64,000 nucleotides of DNA from Nitratireductor aquibiodomus NL21 = JCM 21793 (GCF_000615975.1 NZ_BAMP01000005.1:36816-100815); one strand, 5' to 3'; shown: positions 37,491 to 46,883, counted from the stretch's first letter. Notes: generated by a model not told the origin, from the sequence alone. Made by a program: numbers and translations.

Positions 37491-38549
37491 TTATTTCCCG
37501 GCCTGCATCACGCTTTTCGGTGCATCCACATGCAGCGACTGGTGCCAGGCCTCACTCACATTGTCGGCCGTCGCCGTCACCGCCGGCGCGACGATGAAGG
37601 GCGGCGTCTCTTCACCGATCAGGGCCAGTGCGCCGGTCGCCGCCATGGCGCGGCCAAGCTCATAGGCTTCGTCGGCAACGATGGCGGTCACATTGCCGCC
37701 ACGCACCATGTCGAGCGCGACCGGCTCGCTCAGGTCCAGCGTGACCACCTTCGTGGTCTTGTTGCCATTGGCGCGCAGGGCGGCCAGAACACCTTCGGCA
37801 GGCCCTGCCCAGGTCACGAAGATGCCGCCGATATCCGGGTTCTTCAAAAGCATCGCATTGGCGATCTCTTCTGCCCGTGCGGGATCGCTGATGCCCTGTT
37901 CGGCAACGATCTTCATTTCCGGATAGTCGTTTTCGATGGTGCTCTTGAAAGCGTTGTCACGCTGGTTGGTCACGTAATAATCGGCATCGTGATAGACCCA
38001 GCCCACCGTGCCCTTGCTGCCCATGGCCTTTGCCAGCGCATCGGCGGCCTGCTTGCCCATCTGGAACAGATCGTCGGTGACAATCGCCGCATAGTCGGAC
38101 CCGTGCTTGTAGTCTTTCGGCAGATTGGAAAGGAACACAAGCTTCACACCCTGCGCCTTCGCTTCCTCAAAGGCAGCTGCCGATGTCACCGGGTCGAGCG
38201 GCAGCGAAAGAATGATGTCCGGCTTCTTGGCCATGGCCGTTTCAATGTCGCTGCGCTGCTTGGCGGCGTCGAAACCGGCACTGGTGGTTGCCACCACTTC
38301 AATGCCAAGTCGCGCGAACTCATCGCTTGCGCCGGCCGTCACCGCATTCACGAAATCCGACTGGTCGTGCCACAAAAGGGCTGCGCGATGGCCGCCTGCC
38401 TTCAGGCCCTCGACCTTGTCGTCGGGAACCGAAATGTCGGCTGTGGGCGTAGCGGTCTCGCCCTGCGGACCAACGGTCTGCGCATAAGCGCCGCCCGTGA
38501 TGAAAAGCGCGGAAAGCGATGCCGCGCGCAACAGATTGACTATCGACAT
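37491..38549 (-). CDS. Sugar ABC transporter substrate-binding protein (family 4), copy B
   Basis: 352 residues from ATG 38549; signal MSIVNLLRAASLSALFITGG. Same fold and order of motifs as copy A: GGHRAALLWHDQSDFVNAVT, KKPDIILSLPLDPVTSAAAF, TVGWVYHDADYYVTNQRDNA and TKVVTLDLSEPVALDMVRGG. By eye the two copies share close to half their residues. It precedes copy A in the operon and follows the M20 peptidase gene. Confidence 0.92.
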   Translation of the reverse strand: MSIVNLLRAASLSALFITGGAYAQTVGPQGETATPTADISVPDDKVEGLKAGGHRAALLWHDQSDFVNAVTAGASDEFARLGIEVVATTSAGFDAAKQRSDIETAMAKKPDIILSLPLDPVTSAAAFEEAKAQGVKLVFLSNLPKDYKHGSDYAAIVTDDLFQMGKQAADALAKAMGSKGTVGWVYHDADYYVTNQRDNAFKSTIENDYPEMKIVAEQGISDPARAEEIANAMLLKNPDIGGIFVTWAGPAEGVLAALRANGNKTTKVVTLDLSEPVALDMVRGGNVTAIVADEAYELGRAMAATGALALIGEETPPFIVAPAVTATADNVSEAWHQSLHVDAPKSVMQAGK

Positions 38550-38590
38550 GATTTTCTCCTCTTCCCCTTCTCTTTGCCCCTTGCGGGCGC

Positions 38591-39850
38591 TTATGCGTTT
38601 TCGATGCCGCAATAGCCGGCGATAAAGCTCGCGAAGCCGACAATGCCCGCGAAATATTCCTCAACGCTCACGCGCTCTTCGAATGTGTGGCAGTTGGAGA
38701 TATCGCCCGGCGCGCAATAGACGGTCGGGCAACCGACCCGGTCGATCAGGAAAGGCGCTTCCGACCAGTAGGGAGCCCCGGTGATCGCGCCCCGGCCCGG
38801 CAGCGCTTTATTCATCGCTGCCGCCAGGGCCTGAATGTCCTGGCGTTCGGAATCGACTTCGGCAGGCGATCCGCCATGGCGATGATCGCGCCCCGCCGGA
38901 TAGTCCATCGATACGGTCGTGCCCGTGCCGGAGACCGCCTCGTTGACGACGCTTTCAAGCTCGGCAACCGCATCGTCCAGCGCCTCACCGGGCAAAAGCT
39001 TGCGAATGAGCGAAATGCGGCATTCGCCAGGCACGGCTATGTAGCCGCCGCCATCAATGCCGGTCACAAGGGCAAAGGCCCGTCCGACAAGCGGGTGGCT
39101 GGCCCTTGCGGCAATCGCGTCCGAGTGGCGCCAGATCGCATCAAGAACACCGTGCATGGCCCTGAGCGCGTCGATGCCCTCTTCGGGAACACCGAAATAG
39201 GCCGACTTTCCGGTCACCGTGACATCCGCAATGAAAAAACCCATCTGGGCCGGAAAAACGGAGAGTTTCGTCGGCTCGACATAAACCGCGAAATCCGGCT
39301 TTGCGATCTCGCCGCGTTCGAAGCGCTGCGCCAGGTCCTTGATGCCGGCACTTACACCCGTTCCGGGCTCCCCGCTCTCCTCGTCACCGACGAAAGCGAA
39401 GGAGACGTCGCCCTTGAGTGCCAGTCCCGCTCGATCCAGCAGATTGAGCGCGCAAAGCGAGGCTGAGATACCAGCCTTCAGATCGCCGGAACCCCGGCCC
39501 CATATTTCACCGTCGATGACAGCGCCGGAGAACGGGTTTTCGCGCTCGGTGCCCTCCCAGTGCTCGGCCCAGCCGCGCACATGGACCGTATCGGTATGCC
39601 CGATGAAAAGGAGCCGCGGACCACCGCCCGCCCCTTTGCGCTCGCCCCAGACATTGGGACGGCCCGGCAGGAATTCGGCACTCTGCGGCGAGAGCCCGAG
39701 TTTCCGCATCTGCGTTTCAAGGAAGGAAACGAAGTTGGCCTCGTTGCCGGTCACGCTCTCCCGCGCTATCGCGCCCTTGAGAAGGTCCAGCGCGGAATCG
39801 GCATCGAGAGCGCTTTTCAGCCTGTCCTGCACGCTCCTGTCGCCCGTCAT
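38591..39850 (-). CDS. M20 family metallopeptidase (ArgE/DapE-like)
   Basis: 419 residues. Zinc-site motifs of the M20 family: LLFIGHTDTVHVRGW, GRGSGDLKAGISASLCALNL, VGDEESGEPGTG, a ligand aspartate/glutamate in FAVYVEPTKLSV, and the C-terminal histidine of GDISNCHTFEERVSVEEYF. A lid/dimerisation domain lies in the middle (VTGKSAYFGVPEEGIDALRA). It hydrolyses an amide or N-acyl bond in the cytoplasm, so the imported compound may be an N-acylated amino acid, dipeptide or amino-sugar conjugate. Overlaps the ROK regulator by four bases. Confidence 0.9.
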   Translation of the reverse strand: MTGDRSVQDRLKSALDADSALDLLKGAIARESVTGNEANFVSFLETQMRKLGLSPQSAEFLPGRPNVWGERKGAGGGPRLLFIGHTDTVHVRGWAEHWEGTERENPFSGAVIDGEIWGRGSGDLKAGISASLCALNLLDRAGLALKGDVSFAFVGDEESGEPGTGVSAGIKDLAQRFERGEIAKPDFAVYVEPTKLSVFPAQMGFFIADVTVTGKSAYFGVPEEGIDALRAMHGVLDAIWRHSDAIAARASHPLVGRAFALVTGIDGGGYIAVPGECRISLIRKLLPGEALDDAVAELESVVNEAVSGTGTTVSMDYPAGRDHRHGGSPAEVDSERQDIQALAAAMNKALPGRGAITGAPYWSEAPFLIDRVGCPTVYCAPGDISNCHTFEERVSVEEYFAGIVGFASFIAGYCGIENA

Positions 39851-41067
39851 TGCGCCGCCTCCACCAGCTTGACCACCTTCGCCGGAGGCAGGCTGATCTC
39901 GGCTCCCGGCACACCGCCTGCGAAGAGCGTTGAATGAAGATGTGTGAGCCCCACGGCCGCGCCACCGACAATCGCAACACGCGACCCAAGCTCGGAAACA
40001 TCGAGCTCCACCGGAGACGGAAAGCAGAGCGGCAGCAGGTCGCGCACACGCTCGACCAGCTCTCTGCGGCTGCCTATGGACCCTCCGAGCACGACCTTGC
40101 CGGGATTGGTGATGGCGCAGATCGCGGCGACGGCGCGCGCCACATAACGCGCCGTTTCGTCGAGAACCTGACGCGCGTGGACGTCACCCGCCCCAAGCGC
40201 ATCGAAAATTCCCGGAACGTCGAGTTCATGGCCGGACAGCTCCCGATATCGCCGGCGGATGCCCACGGTTCCCGTCACCCGCTCCAGCGCACCCACCTTC
40301 AGCGATTCCGCTTCAAACGGATCGGTGCCAAACGGCAGAAAGCCAAGCTCACCCGCCGCGTTGCCGAAGCCGCGCACCAGGTCGCCACCGACCATCAGCC
40401 CCGCGCCAATACCCGTTCCGATGGCGATGTAGGCCAGATCGTCCACACCGGCGACACTGCCAATCCAGTGCTCACCGATGGCGGCAAGGTTGACGTCATT
40501 CTCCAGAACGATCTCGACCCCGAGTTCAGCGGCGAGCGCCGCACGCACATCGAGCGTCTCGAAACCCGTCACATTGGGTGACATCACAATGCGCCCGCGC
40601 TCCTGATCCGGCACGCCCGGGACACCGACAACGGCCATGCGGAGTCTCTCATAGGGGATATCGTTGTGCGCCGCAGCCTCGCGGCAAAGACGGGCAATCT
40701 GGCTGATCACATGAACACCGCCCCGTGCATCCGTCGGTTCGGTCACTTCCGCCAGGACCTGACAGGAAAGATCGGCAATCGCCGCGCGCACCTTGGTGCC
40801 ACCAAGATCGACGGTGGCGATGCAGGCTGCGTCCGGGACGATCTCATAGGTGACGGCGCTTCGCCCCACATGCCCCTGGGTGCGCCCGGTCTCCCGGATC
40901 CACCCGTCCTCCTCGAGCTGACGGGCGATCTCGGAGATCGTCTGCTTGGAAAGACCTGTCTGCTTGGCAATGCTTGCGCGGGAGATCGGACCGCAATGAA
41001 CGATCGCCTCCATGACCATGCAGAGAGAGAATTGACGGGAGATGCGCGGAGCTTCGTTCACAGCCAT
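39847..41067 (-). CDS. ROK family transcriptional regulator (XylR/NagC type)
   Basis: 406 residues. An N-terminal winged helix (about 10-70: GPISRASIAKQTGLSKQTIS, IARQLEEDGWIRETG) is followed by a sugar-kinase-like ROK domain: IATVDLGGTKVRAAIADLSC, VVGVPGVPDQERGRIVMSPN, ENDVNLAAIGEHWIG, YIAIGTGIGAGLMVGGDLVR and GEHWIG. The CxCGxxGCxE zinc site of ROK kinases is absent (FGTDPFEAESLK stands there), as expected for a regulator. First gene of the operon; an inverted repeat directly upstream is its likely binding site, implying autoregulation. Confidence 0.92.
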   Translation of the reverse strand: MAVNEAPRISRQFSLCMVMEAIVHCGPISRASIAKQTGLSKQTISEIARQLEEDGWIRETGRTQGHVGRSAVTYEIVPDAACIATVDLGGTKVRAAIADLSCQVLAEVTEPTDARGGVHVISQIARLCREAAAHNDIPYERLRMAVVGVPGVPDQERGRIVMSPNVTGFETLDVRAALAAELGVEIVLENDVNLAAIGEHWIGSVAGVDDLAYIAIGTGIGAGLMVGGDLVRGFGNAAGELGFLPFGTDPFEAESLKVGALERVTGTVGIRRRYRELSGHELDVPGIFDALGAGDVHARQVLDETARYVARAVAAICAITNPGKVVLGGSIGSRRELVERVRDLLPLCFPSPVELDVSELGSRVAIVGGAAVGLTHLHSTLFAGGVPGAEISLPPAKVVKLVEAAQ

Positions 41068-41074
41068 TTCTTTT

Positions 41075-41095
41075 AGTTCGTTCTGTTACCGAACT
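41075..41095. promoter_or_regulatory. ROK-type operator, inverted repeat
   Basis: AGTTCG-N9-CGAACT starts 8 bases upstream of the ROK gene ATG. The half-site spacing (21 bp total) and A/T-flanked TTAGTTCG arms look like XylR/NagC-type operators. Inferred to control the operon that runs down to 33350. Confidence 0.65.
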
Positions 41096-41236
41096 TATTA
41101 CACCGTTTCGCATTTCAGTCAATCGCTCTCACGTCGGATTGGTGCTCGGCGTTTGGAGTTACGTCACCCGGCTAACAGCGGGCGCACTCGGAGTGCATTC
41201 GCAAAAATTATTATATTTCAATAAATTATCGATACT

Positions 41237-41899
41237 CTACCAGCGCTCGATGGCGCCTGGGATGTCTTCAAGGAGCCGCTCCTTGTTCAGAAGGCCGGCA
41301 TCCTCCAGCTTCTCGAAATCAGGAAGATCTCGAAGCGTTTCAAACCCGAAATGGCCAAGAAAGGCCGATGTCGTCACATAGGTATAGGGCGCGCCCGGCT
41401 GCGGGCTGCGCGGACCGGAGGCGATGAACCCGGAACGGCGCAGCTTGCCGATCACGTCGCGCGAGATCTCGCGGGCAAAAAACCTCGACAGCTCGGCGCG
41501 CGTGATCGGCTGGAAATAGCCAATGGTCATCAGCACCAGCGCCTCGGCATCGCTCAGGCTCTCCCCGGCCTCGACAATGCCGAATGCCGTTCGTATCGCC
41601 TCGGCAAGGGACGGACGGGTCCGGTGCTGCCAGCCACCCGCCACACGCACCAGTTCATAAGGCCGGTCTGCAAGTTCTGCGCGGATGTCATCGATGATCA
41701 GATCGAGATTGCAGTCGCGCCCCACAACCCGAAGCAGTGTCTCGCGGCTGACCGGGTCCGGCGCCGCGAAGATCACCGCTTCCACACGCGCCATCCATTC
41801 GCGCCAGCGCAGGGCCGGCGGCAGATGCTCCAGTTCCCGATCGAACAGGGGACTGTCTGCATCCACATCACTCTTGTGCCGGCTGGCTTGCGGGCTCAT
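41237..41899 (-). CDS. ScpB-like winged-helix protein (chromosome segregation paralogue)
   Basis: 220 residues. Two winged-helix units typical of ScpB: ARVEAVIFAAPDPVSRETLL, LRVVGRDCNLDLIIDDIRAE followed by YELVRVAGGWQHRT, then ESLSDAEALVLMTIGYFQPI, REISRDVIGKLRRSGFIASG and PQPGAPYTYVTTSAFLGHFG. Housekeeping scpB is normally next to scpA; no scpA is here and the locus is surrounded by transport genes, so this is probably an accessory paralogue. Its C-terminus (LEDIPGAIERW) is short. Might be a regulator rather than an SMC partner; function not certain. Confidence 0.8.
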   Translation of the reverse strand: MSPQASRHKSDVDADSPLFDRELEHLPPALRWREWMARVEAVIFAAPDPVSRETLLRVVGRDCNLDLIIDDIRAELADRPYELVRVAGGWQHRTRPSLAEAIRTAFGIVEAGESLSDAEALVLMTIGYFQPITRAELSRFFAREISRDVIGKLRRSGFIASGPRSPQPGAPYTYVTTSAFLGHFGFETLRDLPDFEKLEDAGLLNKERLLEDIPGAIERW

Positions 41900-42431
41900 C
41901 TCTCAGATTCCGTATCGGCGGCGACTGTTTCTTGTCGGGCGTCCGATGCCAGACAAAGGAAACATCCCGCGCACATCGCGCTGCCACCTGGCGGACCGTT
42001 CCACCCTCTGGCTCGTTGTGGCGCAGCTCGAATCATGTCTCCACCTTGATGAACCCTGCCGGCTCTTTCAACGGAAGAGCTTCCGCAACACTGCCCCATC
42101 GACAGGTTTTCGGTGTGCAGCGCAAATGCGACAGCGATGGCAGAAAGCGCATGAAGCAAAACCGTTCATTTTCGGATCATCAAATGTTGCCGCGCGATGA
42201 CCAAATTGATTTTGCAGTTCGGCGCGAATGATCCTACACGCCACCGGACTGCATCGCGCCGGCTCCGGTCGGCGACACAGAATGCACCCAAAAGGCATCC
42301 CCAAAAGGCAACCCCCAGAGGCACCCCCCAGAGGGAACCTTGAGGCTCCCGAACTGGTCGGGCTGAACGAAAACCGGAGTCATTTCCGTTCGGGCAAACA
42401 CTTTTCCTCCAGATAGCAGATTTTTGAAATC
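41900..42431. other. 532-base gap between scpB-like and NSS transporter genes
   Basis: No convincing gene. Short open frames on both strands (for example minus 41896-42159) lack a good start site and any recognisable motif. The right half contains a short tandem repeat (42285-42334) and should hold the promoter of the plus-strand transporter; the left half should hold that of the scpB-like gene. Confidence 0.5.
42285..42334. repeat. Short imperfect tandem repeat, unit 13 bp, four copies
   Basis: Units CACCCAAAAGG, CATCCCCAAAAGG, CAACCCCCAGAGG and CACCCCCCAGAGG follow each other without spacing. Cytosine runs lengthen along the array. The minus strand is G-run rich. It lies about 100 bases upstream of the NSS transporter, probably in its leader or promoter. 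Too short and uneven for a CRISPR. Confidence 0.6.
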
Positions 42432-43772
42432 ATGAATCGAACACGCGAACACTGGACCTCGAGAATGGGGTTCATTCTGGCTGCCGCCGGCTCGGCTGTC
42501 GGCCTGGGCAATGTCTGGCGCTTTCCCTATGTCACGGGGGAGAACGGCGGCGGGGCGTTTCTCCTGATCTATCTCGGCATCGTCTTTTCGATTGGCGTCT
42601 CGGTTCTTGTCGCGGAACTGATCATCGGCCGCTCAACGCAGCTCGATCCCGCAGGTGCGTTCAGAAAACTCGCCGGCGGCGCCTGGCCGATTGTCGGGTA
42701 TATGAGCATTCTCACCGCATTCGTGATCCTGTCGTTCTACTGCGTGATCGCCGGATGGACCGTCGCTTACATGATCAAGTCGATCACCGGCTCGGTGCTG
42801 ACTGCAAATGCGGAAGACATCGGCGGCGTGTTCGATGCTTTCATCACCGATCCGCTCGAACCGGTCTTATACACCGCACTTTTCATCGGGCTCACTGTCT
42901 TTGTCGCGCTTGGCGGCGTCGCCAGCGGCATCGAGCGTGCGGCGCGCATCCTCATGCCGGCGCTGTTCTTCATTCTCCTGGTCCTGGTCGCGCGCTCGGT
43001 CACCCTGGACGGTGCCGTCGAAGGCATCGCGTTCTTTCTGGAGCCCGATTTCTCAAAAGTGACGTGGGAGACCCTGCTGGCTGCCCTTGGGCAGGCCTTC
43101 TTCTCCCTCTCGCTCGGCATGGGGGCGATGATCACCTATGGCTCCTACATGCAGCGCCATGACGACATTGCCGGTTCGGCCCTCGCCGTTACGGTTCTGG
43201 ACGCACTCGTCGCCGTGCTGTCGGGGCTGGTAATCCTGCCGGCGGTCTTTGCCTTCGGTGCCGCCCCGACCGCCGGGCCGGGCCTCACCTTCATTACCCT
43301 GCCATCGATCTTCGCGCAGATGCCCTTCGGCTTTCTTTTCGCCGCCCTTTTCTTCTTTCTGCTGGCCATCGCCGCGCTGACAAGCGCGGTCGCCCTTTTG
43401 GAGGTGGTCATCGCCTATTTCATGGACGAGGGCAGCGCGAACCGGAGGAAAGTGGCCGTCACAGCCGGCATTGCCACCTTTGCCCTTGCCGTGCCCGCGT
43501 CTCTCAGCCTCGGCGTGATGTCCGGCTTCACCATCGGTGGAAAAGTGCTCTTCGATGCGCTGGACTATCTCACCAACAACATCACGCTGCCGCTCGGCGG
43601 GCTGCTGGTCGCCCTGTTCCTGGGGTGGGTTCTGAAGCACAGGGGCGAAGAAGAGTTCGTCGACGGCTCCACTCTGGCCCCGGCTCTGGTCGGGGCATGG
43701 CGGTTCATTATCCGCTATGTCGCGCCCGTGGCGATTCTGCTGATCCTCATCAACGGCCTCGGCTTCATCTGA
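42432..43772 (+). CDS. Sodium-dependent transporter, neurotransmitter:sodium symporter (NSS/LeuT) family
   Basis: 446 residues, about eleven to twelve helices. TM1 holds the sodium/substrate site: ILAAAGSAVGLGNVWRFPYV followed by TGENGGGAF. Other conserved parts: GIERAARILMPALFFILLVL and FFSLSLGMGAMITYGSYM (TM6-TM7 region). Imports an amino acid or amine with Na+. It is followed by a LysR regulator and an amine/opine-like catabolic operon on the same strand; it may supply that pathway in parallel with the ABC importer. Confidence 0.92.
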   Translation: MNRTREHWTSRMGFILAAAGSAVGLGNVWRFPYVTGENGGGAFLLIYLGIVFSIGVSVLVAELIIGRSTQLDPAGAFRKLAGGAWPIVGYMSILTAFVILSFYCVIAGWTVAYMIKSITGSVLTANAEDIGGVFDAFITDPLEPVLYTALFIGLTVFVALGGVASGIERAARILMPALFFILLVLVARSVTLDGAVEGIAFFLEPDFSKVTWETLLAALGQAFFSLSLGMGAMITYGSYMQRHDDIAGSALAVTVLDALVAVLSGLVILPAVFAFGAAPTAGPGLTFITLPSIFAQMPFGFLFAALFFFLLAIAALTSAVALLEVVIAYFMDEGSANRRKVAVTAGIATFALAVPASLSLGVMSGFTIGGKVLFDALDYLTNNITLPLGGLLVALFLGWVLKHRGEEEFVDGSTLAPALVGAWRFIIRYVAPVAILLILINGLGFI

Positions 43773-43884
43773 AGCCGGGGGACGAAGGGCTCCGCCACTC
43801 TACGCGCCGGCATTTTTCGGGCGCGCATTGATATATGTCAATTTTGGATAGATTATTTGAAATCATTCATATAGCATATAAAGG

Positions 43885-44861
43885 ATGGAGACGCGGGACC
43901 TTCAGACTTTTCTGGCTGTTGCCGAAACAGGGAGCATCACCAAAGCGGCGGTGCTGCTGGAACGTTCTCAGCCCTCCGTCACCCGCACCATCCAGGAACT
44001 TGAGGCAAAACTCGGCTTTTCGCTTCTCCAGCGCGCCGGCAGGCGGGTCATGCTGTCCGATGAGGCATCGCCTTCGAAGAAGAAGCCCGCCGTGTCCTGA
44101 ACTCGCTGACGGGACTGGCAGCCCGCGCGCGTGCCATTGCCACCGGCCGGGGCCGCACGCTTCAAGTCGCCGCAACTTCGGCCATCGCAACCGGCGTCAT
44201 CCCCGCCGCGCTTTCCCAATTCGCCGTCGAAAAACTGCCGCCTGAAATCCAGATCGCACAATATCTGCCCAACCGGGTTGCCCAGGAAGTGGGCTCCGGC
44301 GGTGCCGAACTCGGCTTTTCCAGCATGCCGCTGGATGTGCCCGGTCTCGAGGTCGTGCGCCTTTATTGCGCCAACGACGTTGCCGCCCTGCCCGAAGGCG
44401 ATCCGCTTGCCGACTATGACGTGGTGCCGCTTTCGGCCTTCGCCGGGCGACGGTTCGTGACCATGCTCGATCCGGGCCGCTTCCAGCGACAGGTTTCGCA
44501 GACGATGGAAGCGCGCGGCGTCACACCCGGTCCGCTGATCCGCACCAATGTGTCCTATTCCGCACTCCGTCTTGTGCAGAAAACCGGCGTCGTTTCCATC
44601 ATCGACCCGGTCAGCGCATACGGTGTCCAACTGCCCGGTGTGGTGATACGGCCGATCGATGTTGCCGTCCCGTTTTACTGGGGCGCCGTCACCGCGTCAT
44701 CACGCCCCCTTCGCCCTCTCGTCACCCAGATGATCGAAGCCGTCGAAGCCGAAGCGCTCCGTCTCATTCCCGACCTGCAGATACTCGACCCCGCACGCAG
44801 TGCGCAGACCATAGACCGGCATGCTTCAGACAGTCCGGTCCCCCACCGAGGATCAGAATGA
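43885..44861 (+). CDS. LysR family transcriptional regulator, frameshifted
   Basis: About 325 residues. HTH at 1-60: METRDLQTFLAVAETGSITK, RSQPSVTRTIQELEAKLGFS and LLQRAGRRVMLSDEG. The effector domain has GRGRTLQVAATSAIATGVIP, VAQEVGSGGAELGFSSMPLD and PLIRTNVSYSALRLVQKTGV. The frame breaks near 44065; one extra G (gagggc) restores DEGIAFEEEARRVLNSLTG. AT-rich DNA at 43830-43880 is its probable promoter. The stop overlaps the next gene's start (ATGA), so it is co-transcribed with the operon. Similar in type to regulators of opine catabolism (OccR/NocR-like), which matches the opine-type dehydrogenase downstream. Confidence 0.88.
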
Positions 44862-46368
44862 CCAGTCAGCCCCACACCACGCCCGGCGCCGCGAACAGTC
44901 TGGATGCTCTGGCAAAGCGCATCCGCTTCGATCTCGACTGTCTCAACCTTCCGTCTCCCAACTGGGTGCCCGAGCGGCGGACCGAAAAGGGCGAGACGGT
45001 GAATGATGTGGTGGTCATCGGCGGCGGCATGTGCGGCCTCGTCGCAAGCTTTGCGCTTCGCACCAGCGGCATCCGCAACATGCGCATCTTCGACCGAAAC
45101 CCGGAAGGCTCGAAGGCCCGTGGCTGACCTACGCCCGCATGGAGACACTGCGTTCGCCGAAGACCCTGCCCGGCCCGGCCTTTGGGATGGGCGCGCTGAC
45201 CTTCCGCGCATGGTACGAGGCGCAGCATGGTGCGGACGCCTGGGAACGGCTCGACAAGATCCCCCGTCCCATGTGGATGGAGTATCTCATCTGGTACCGC
45301 AACGTTCTCGATCTTCCCGTCGAGAACGAGGTGGAGGTCACCAGTGTCACGCCGGAGGATGAATTCCTGCGGCTCGAGCTGCGCGGCGCAGGCGCGAAGG
45401 AAAGCTCCGTCCTCACCCGCAAATTCGTCATGGCCACGGGCCGCGACGGCACCGGTCACCCCAACATTCCAGATTTCGTTTCCGGCCTGCCGAAACATCT
45501 CTGGGCCCACTCCTCCGAAAACATCGATTTCCCTTCGCTCAAGGACAAGCGCGTCGTCGTAATCGGCGTCGGCGCCTCGGCGGTCGACAATTCGGCCGAA
45601 GCGCTGGAAGCCGGCGCCAAGGAAGTGCGCCACCTCATCCGCCGCCGCGAAATGCCCACCATCAACAAGATGATGGGCATCGGCTCCTTCGGTTTCACCT
45701 CGGGCTATGCCGCGCTGCCGGACGAATGGCGCTGGCGTTTCATGCAGTATTCCTTCAGTACGCAGACGCCCTCGCCGCGCGGCTCGACCATGCGCGTCAG
45801 CCGGCATGAAAACGCCTTCTTCCATTTCGGACAGGGCATAGCCCGCGTCTGGAACGACGGCGACGAGGTTGTCATCGAAACCACCGCCGGAAAGACCGTT
45901 CGCACCGACTATCTCATCCTCGGCACCGGTTTCACCGTCGACCCCCTGGCCCGCGCCGAGCTCGGCGATGCTGCTGGCGAGATCCTGCTTTGGCGCGACC
46001 GCTATACACCGCCGGCAGGCGAGGAAAGCCGCGAGCTGGCCAACTTCCCCTATCTGAACGCCGACTTCTCGTTCCGCGAGCGCACGCCCGGTGCCGCCCC
46101 GTGGCTGTCGAACATTTACTGTTTCAACTACGGCGCATCCGCGAGCCTCGGCAAGGTTTCCGGCGACATTCCCGGCATCAGCGACGGCGCCCGCTGGCTC
46201 GCTTATTCCATCGCGGCCACGCTCTATGGCGAAGACGTCGAGACCCATTGGCAGGCGATGCTCGACTACGACAAACCCGAACTGCTCGGCGACGAATGGA
46301 CCGAAACCGAGCTGGAAGACTGTGCCGCCATGGGCGCGCGCGAACCGACCTATCAGACTGGAGGCTGA
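44858..46368 (+). CDS. FAD/NAD(P)-binding oxidoreductase, flavin monooxygenase-like, frameshifted
   Basis: About 504 residues. After a ~45-residue N-terminal extension comes the FAD motif DVVVIGGGMCGLVASFALRT, later the NADP motif KRVVVIGVGASAVDNSAEAL, plus a third flavoprotein block DYLILGTGFTVDPLARAEL. The frame breaks near 45109; one extra C (ggcctc) joins RNPEG to LEGPWLTYARMETLRSPK. Arrangement fits class B flavin monooxygenases (Baeyer-Villiger or N-hydroxylating). Probably oxidises the imported amine or a product of it. Overlaps the LysR gene; the CMD-fold genes follow within 9 bases. Confidence 0.85.
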
Positions 46369-46376
46369 ACACCCTC

Positions 46377-46883
46377 ATGAGCGACCTTTCGCCCAACGAC
46401 ATCGTCATCACACAGGCCGGGATCGACGCGAGCGGCTCCGTCCGCGAAGCGCTCGAAGGTCGTGCCGACATCATGGCCATGACGCAGGCAACCCATGATG
46501 CCGCCCTGAAACCCGGTGATGCGGGTGGCCTCTCCCATGGAGAACGCGCCGCACTCGCCGCACGCGTCGCCCGGCTCAACGAAGACGAGGCTCTTGCCGC
46601 GCACTACATGGCACTGCTCGAAGAAGCAGGCGCTGACGAAGCCGTCTCATCCATGGCCGATCCGGCTCATGACGGCGAAGGAAACGCCCGCCGGGCCGCG
46701 CTTCTCGCCTACACCGACCTCGTTTCCGCGCATCCACGTGACACGGCACCGGAAGACATCGAAGCCCTAAGGAGCGCCGGCATTTCCGATGCCGACATTG
46801 TCCGGCTTTCCGAACTGAACGCATTCCTGGCCTATCAGATCCGCGTGATCGCCGGCCTCAAGCTGATGAAGGCGACAGCATGA
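46377..46883 (+). CDS. CMD-domain (AhpD-like fold) protein, divergent
   Basis: 168 residues. An all-helical carboxymuconolactone-decarboxylase-like protein: LAARVARLNEDEALAAHYMA, ARRAALLAYTDLVSAHPRDT and IVRLSELNAFLAYQIRVIAG. The CxxC-type thiol pair of active AhpD proteins is missing (no cysteine seen), so it may be a structural partner of the next gene. It resembles, from memory, one half of the paired Avi_7170/Avi_7169 families of rhizobia. Overlaps the next start by four bases. Confidence 0.75.
   Translation: MSDLSPNDIVITQAGIDASGSVREALEGRADIMAMTQATHDAALKPGDAGGLSHGERAALAARVARLNEDEALAAHYMALLEEAGADEAVSSMADPAHDGEGNARRAALLAYTDLVSAHPRDTAPEDIEALRSAGISDADIVRLSELNAFLAYQIRVIAGLKLMKATA

Noticed and set aside
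36333..38615. 760-codon open frame on the plus strand
   Set aside because: Longest frame in the region, but antisense to two clear binding proteins. Its length and its internal repetition simply mirror the duplicated receptors.
41896..42159. Cysteine-rich 87-codon minus-strand frame
   Set aside because: Overlaps the scpB-like start region, has no ribosome site and no recognisable family.
42285..42334. Possible CRISPR array
   Set aside because: Units are 13 bp, imperfect, with no spacers and no cas genes nearby.
43773..43830. Terminator after the NSS transporter
   Set aside because: A GCCGG/CCGGC pair followed by ATTTTT exists, but the enclosed sequence does not form a convincing stem.
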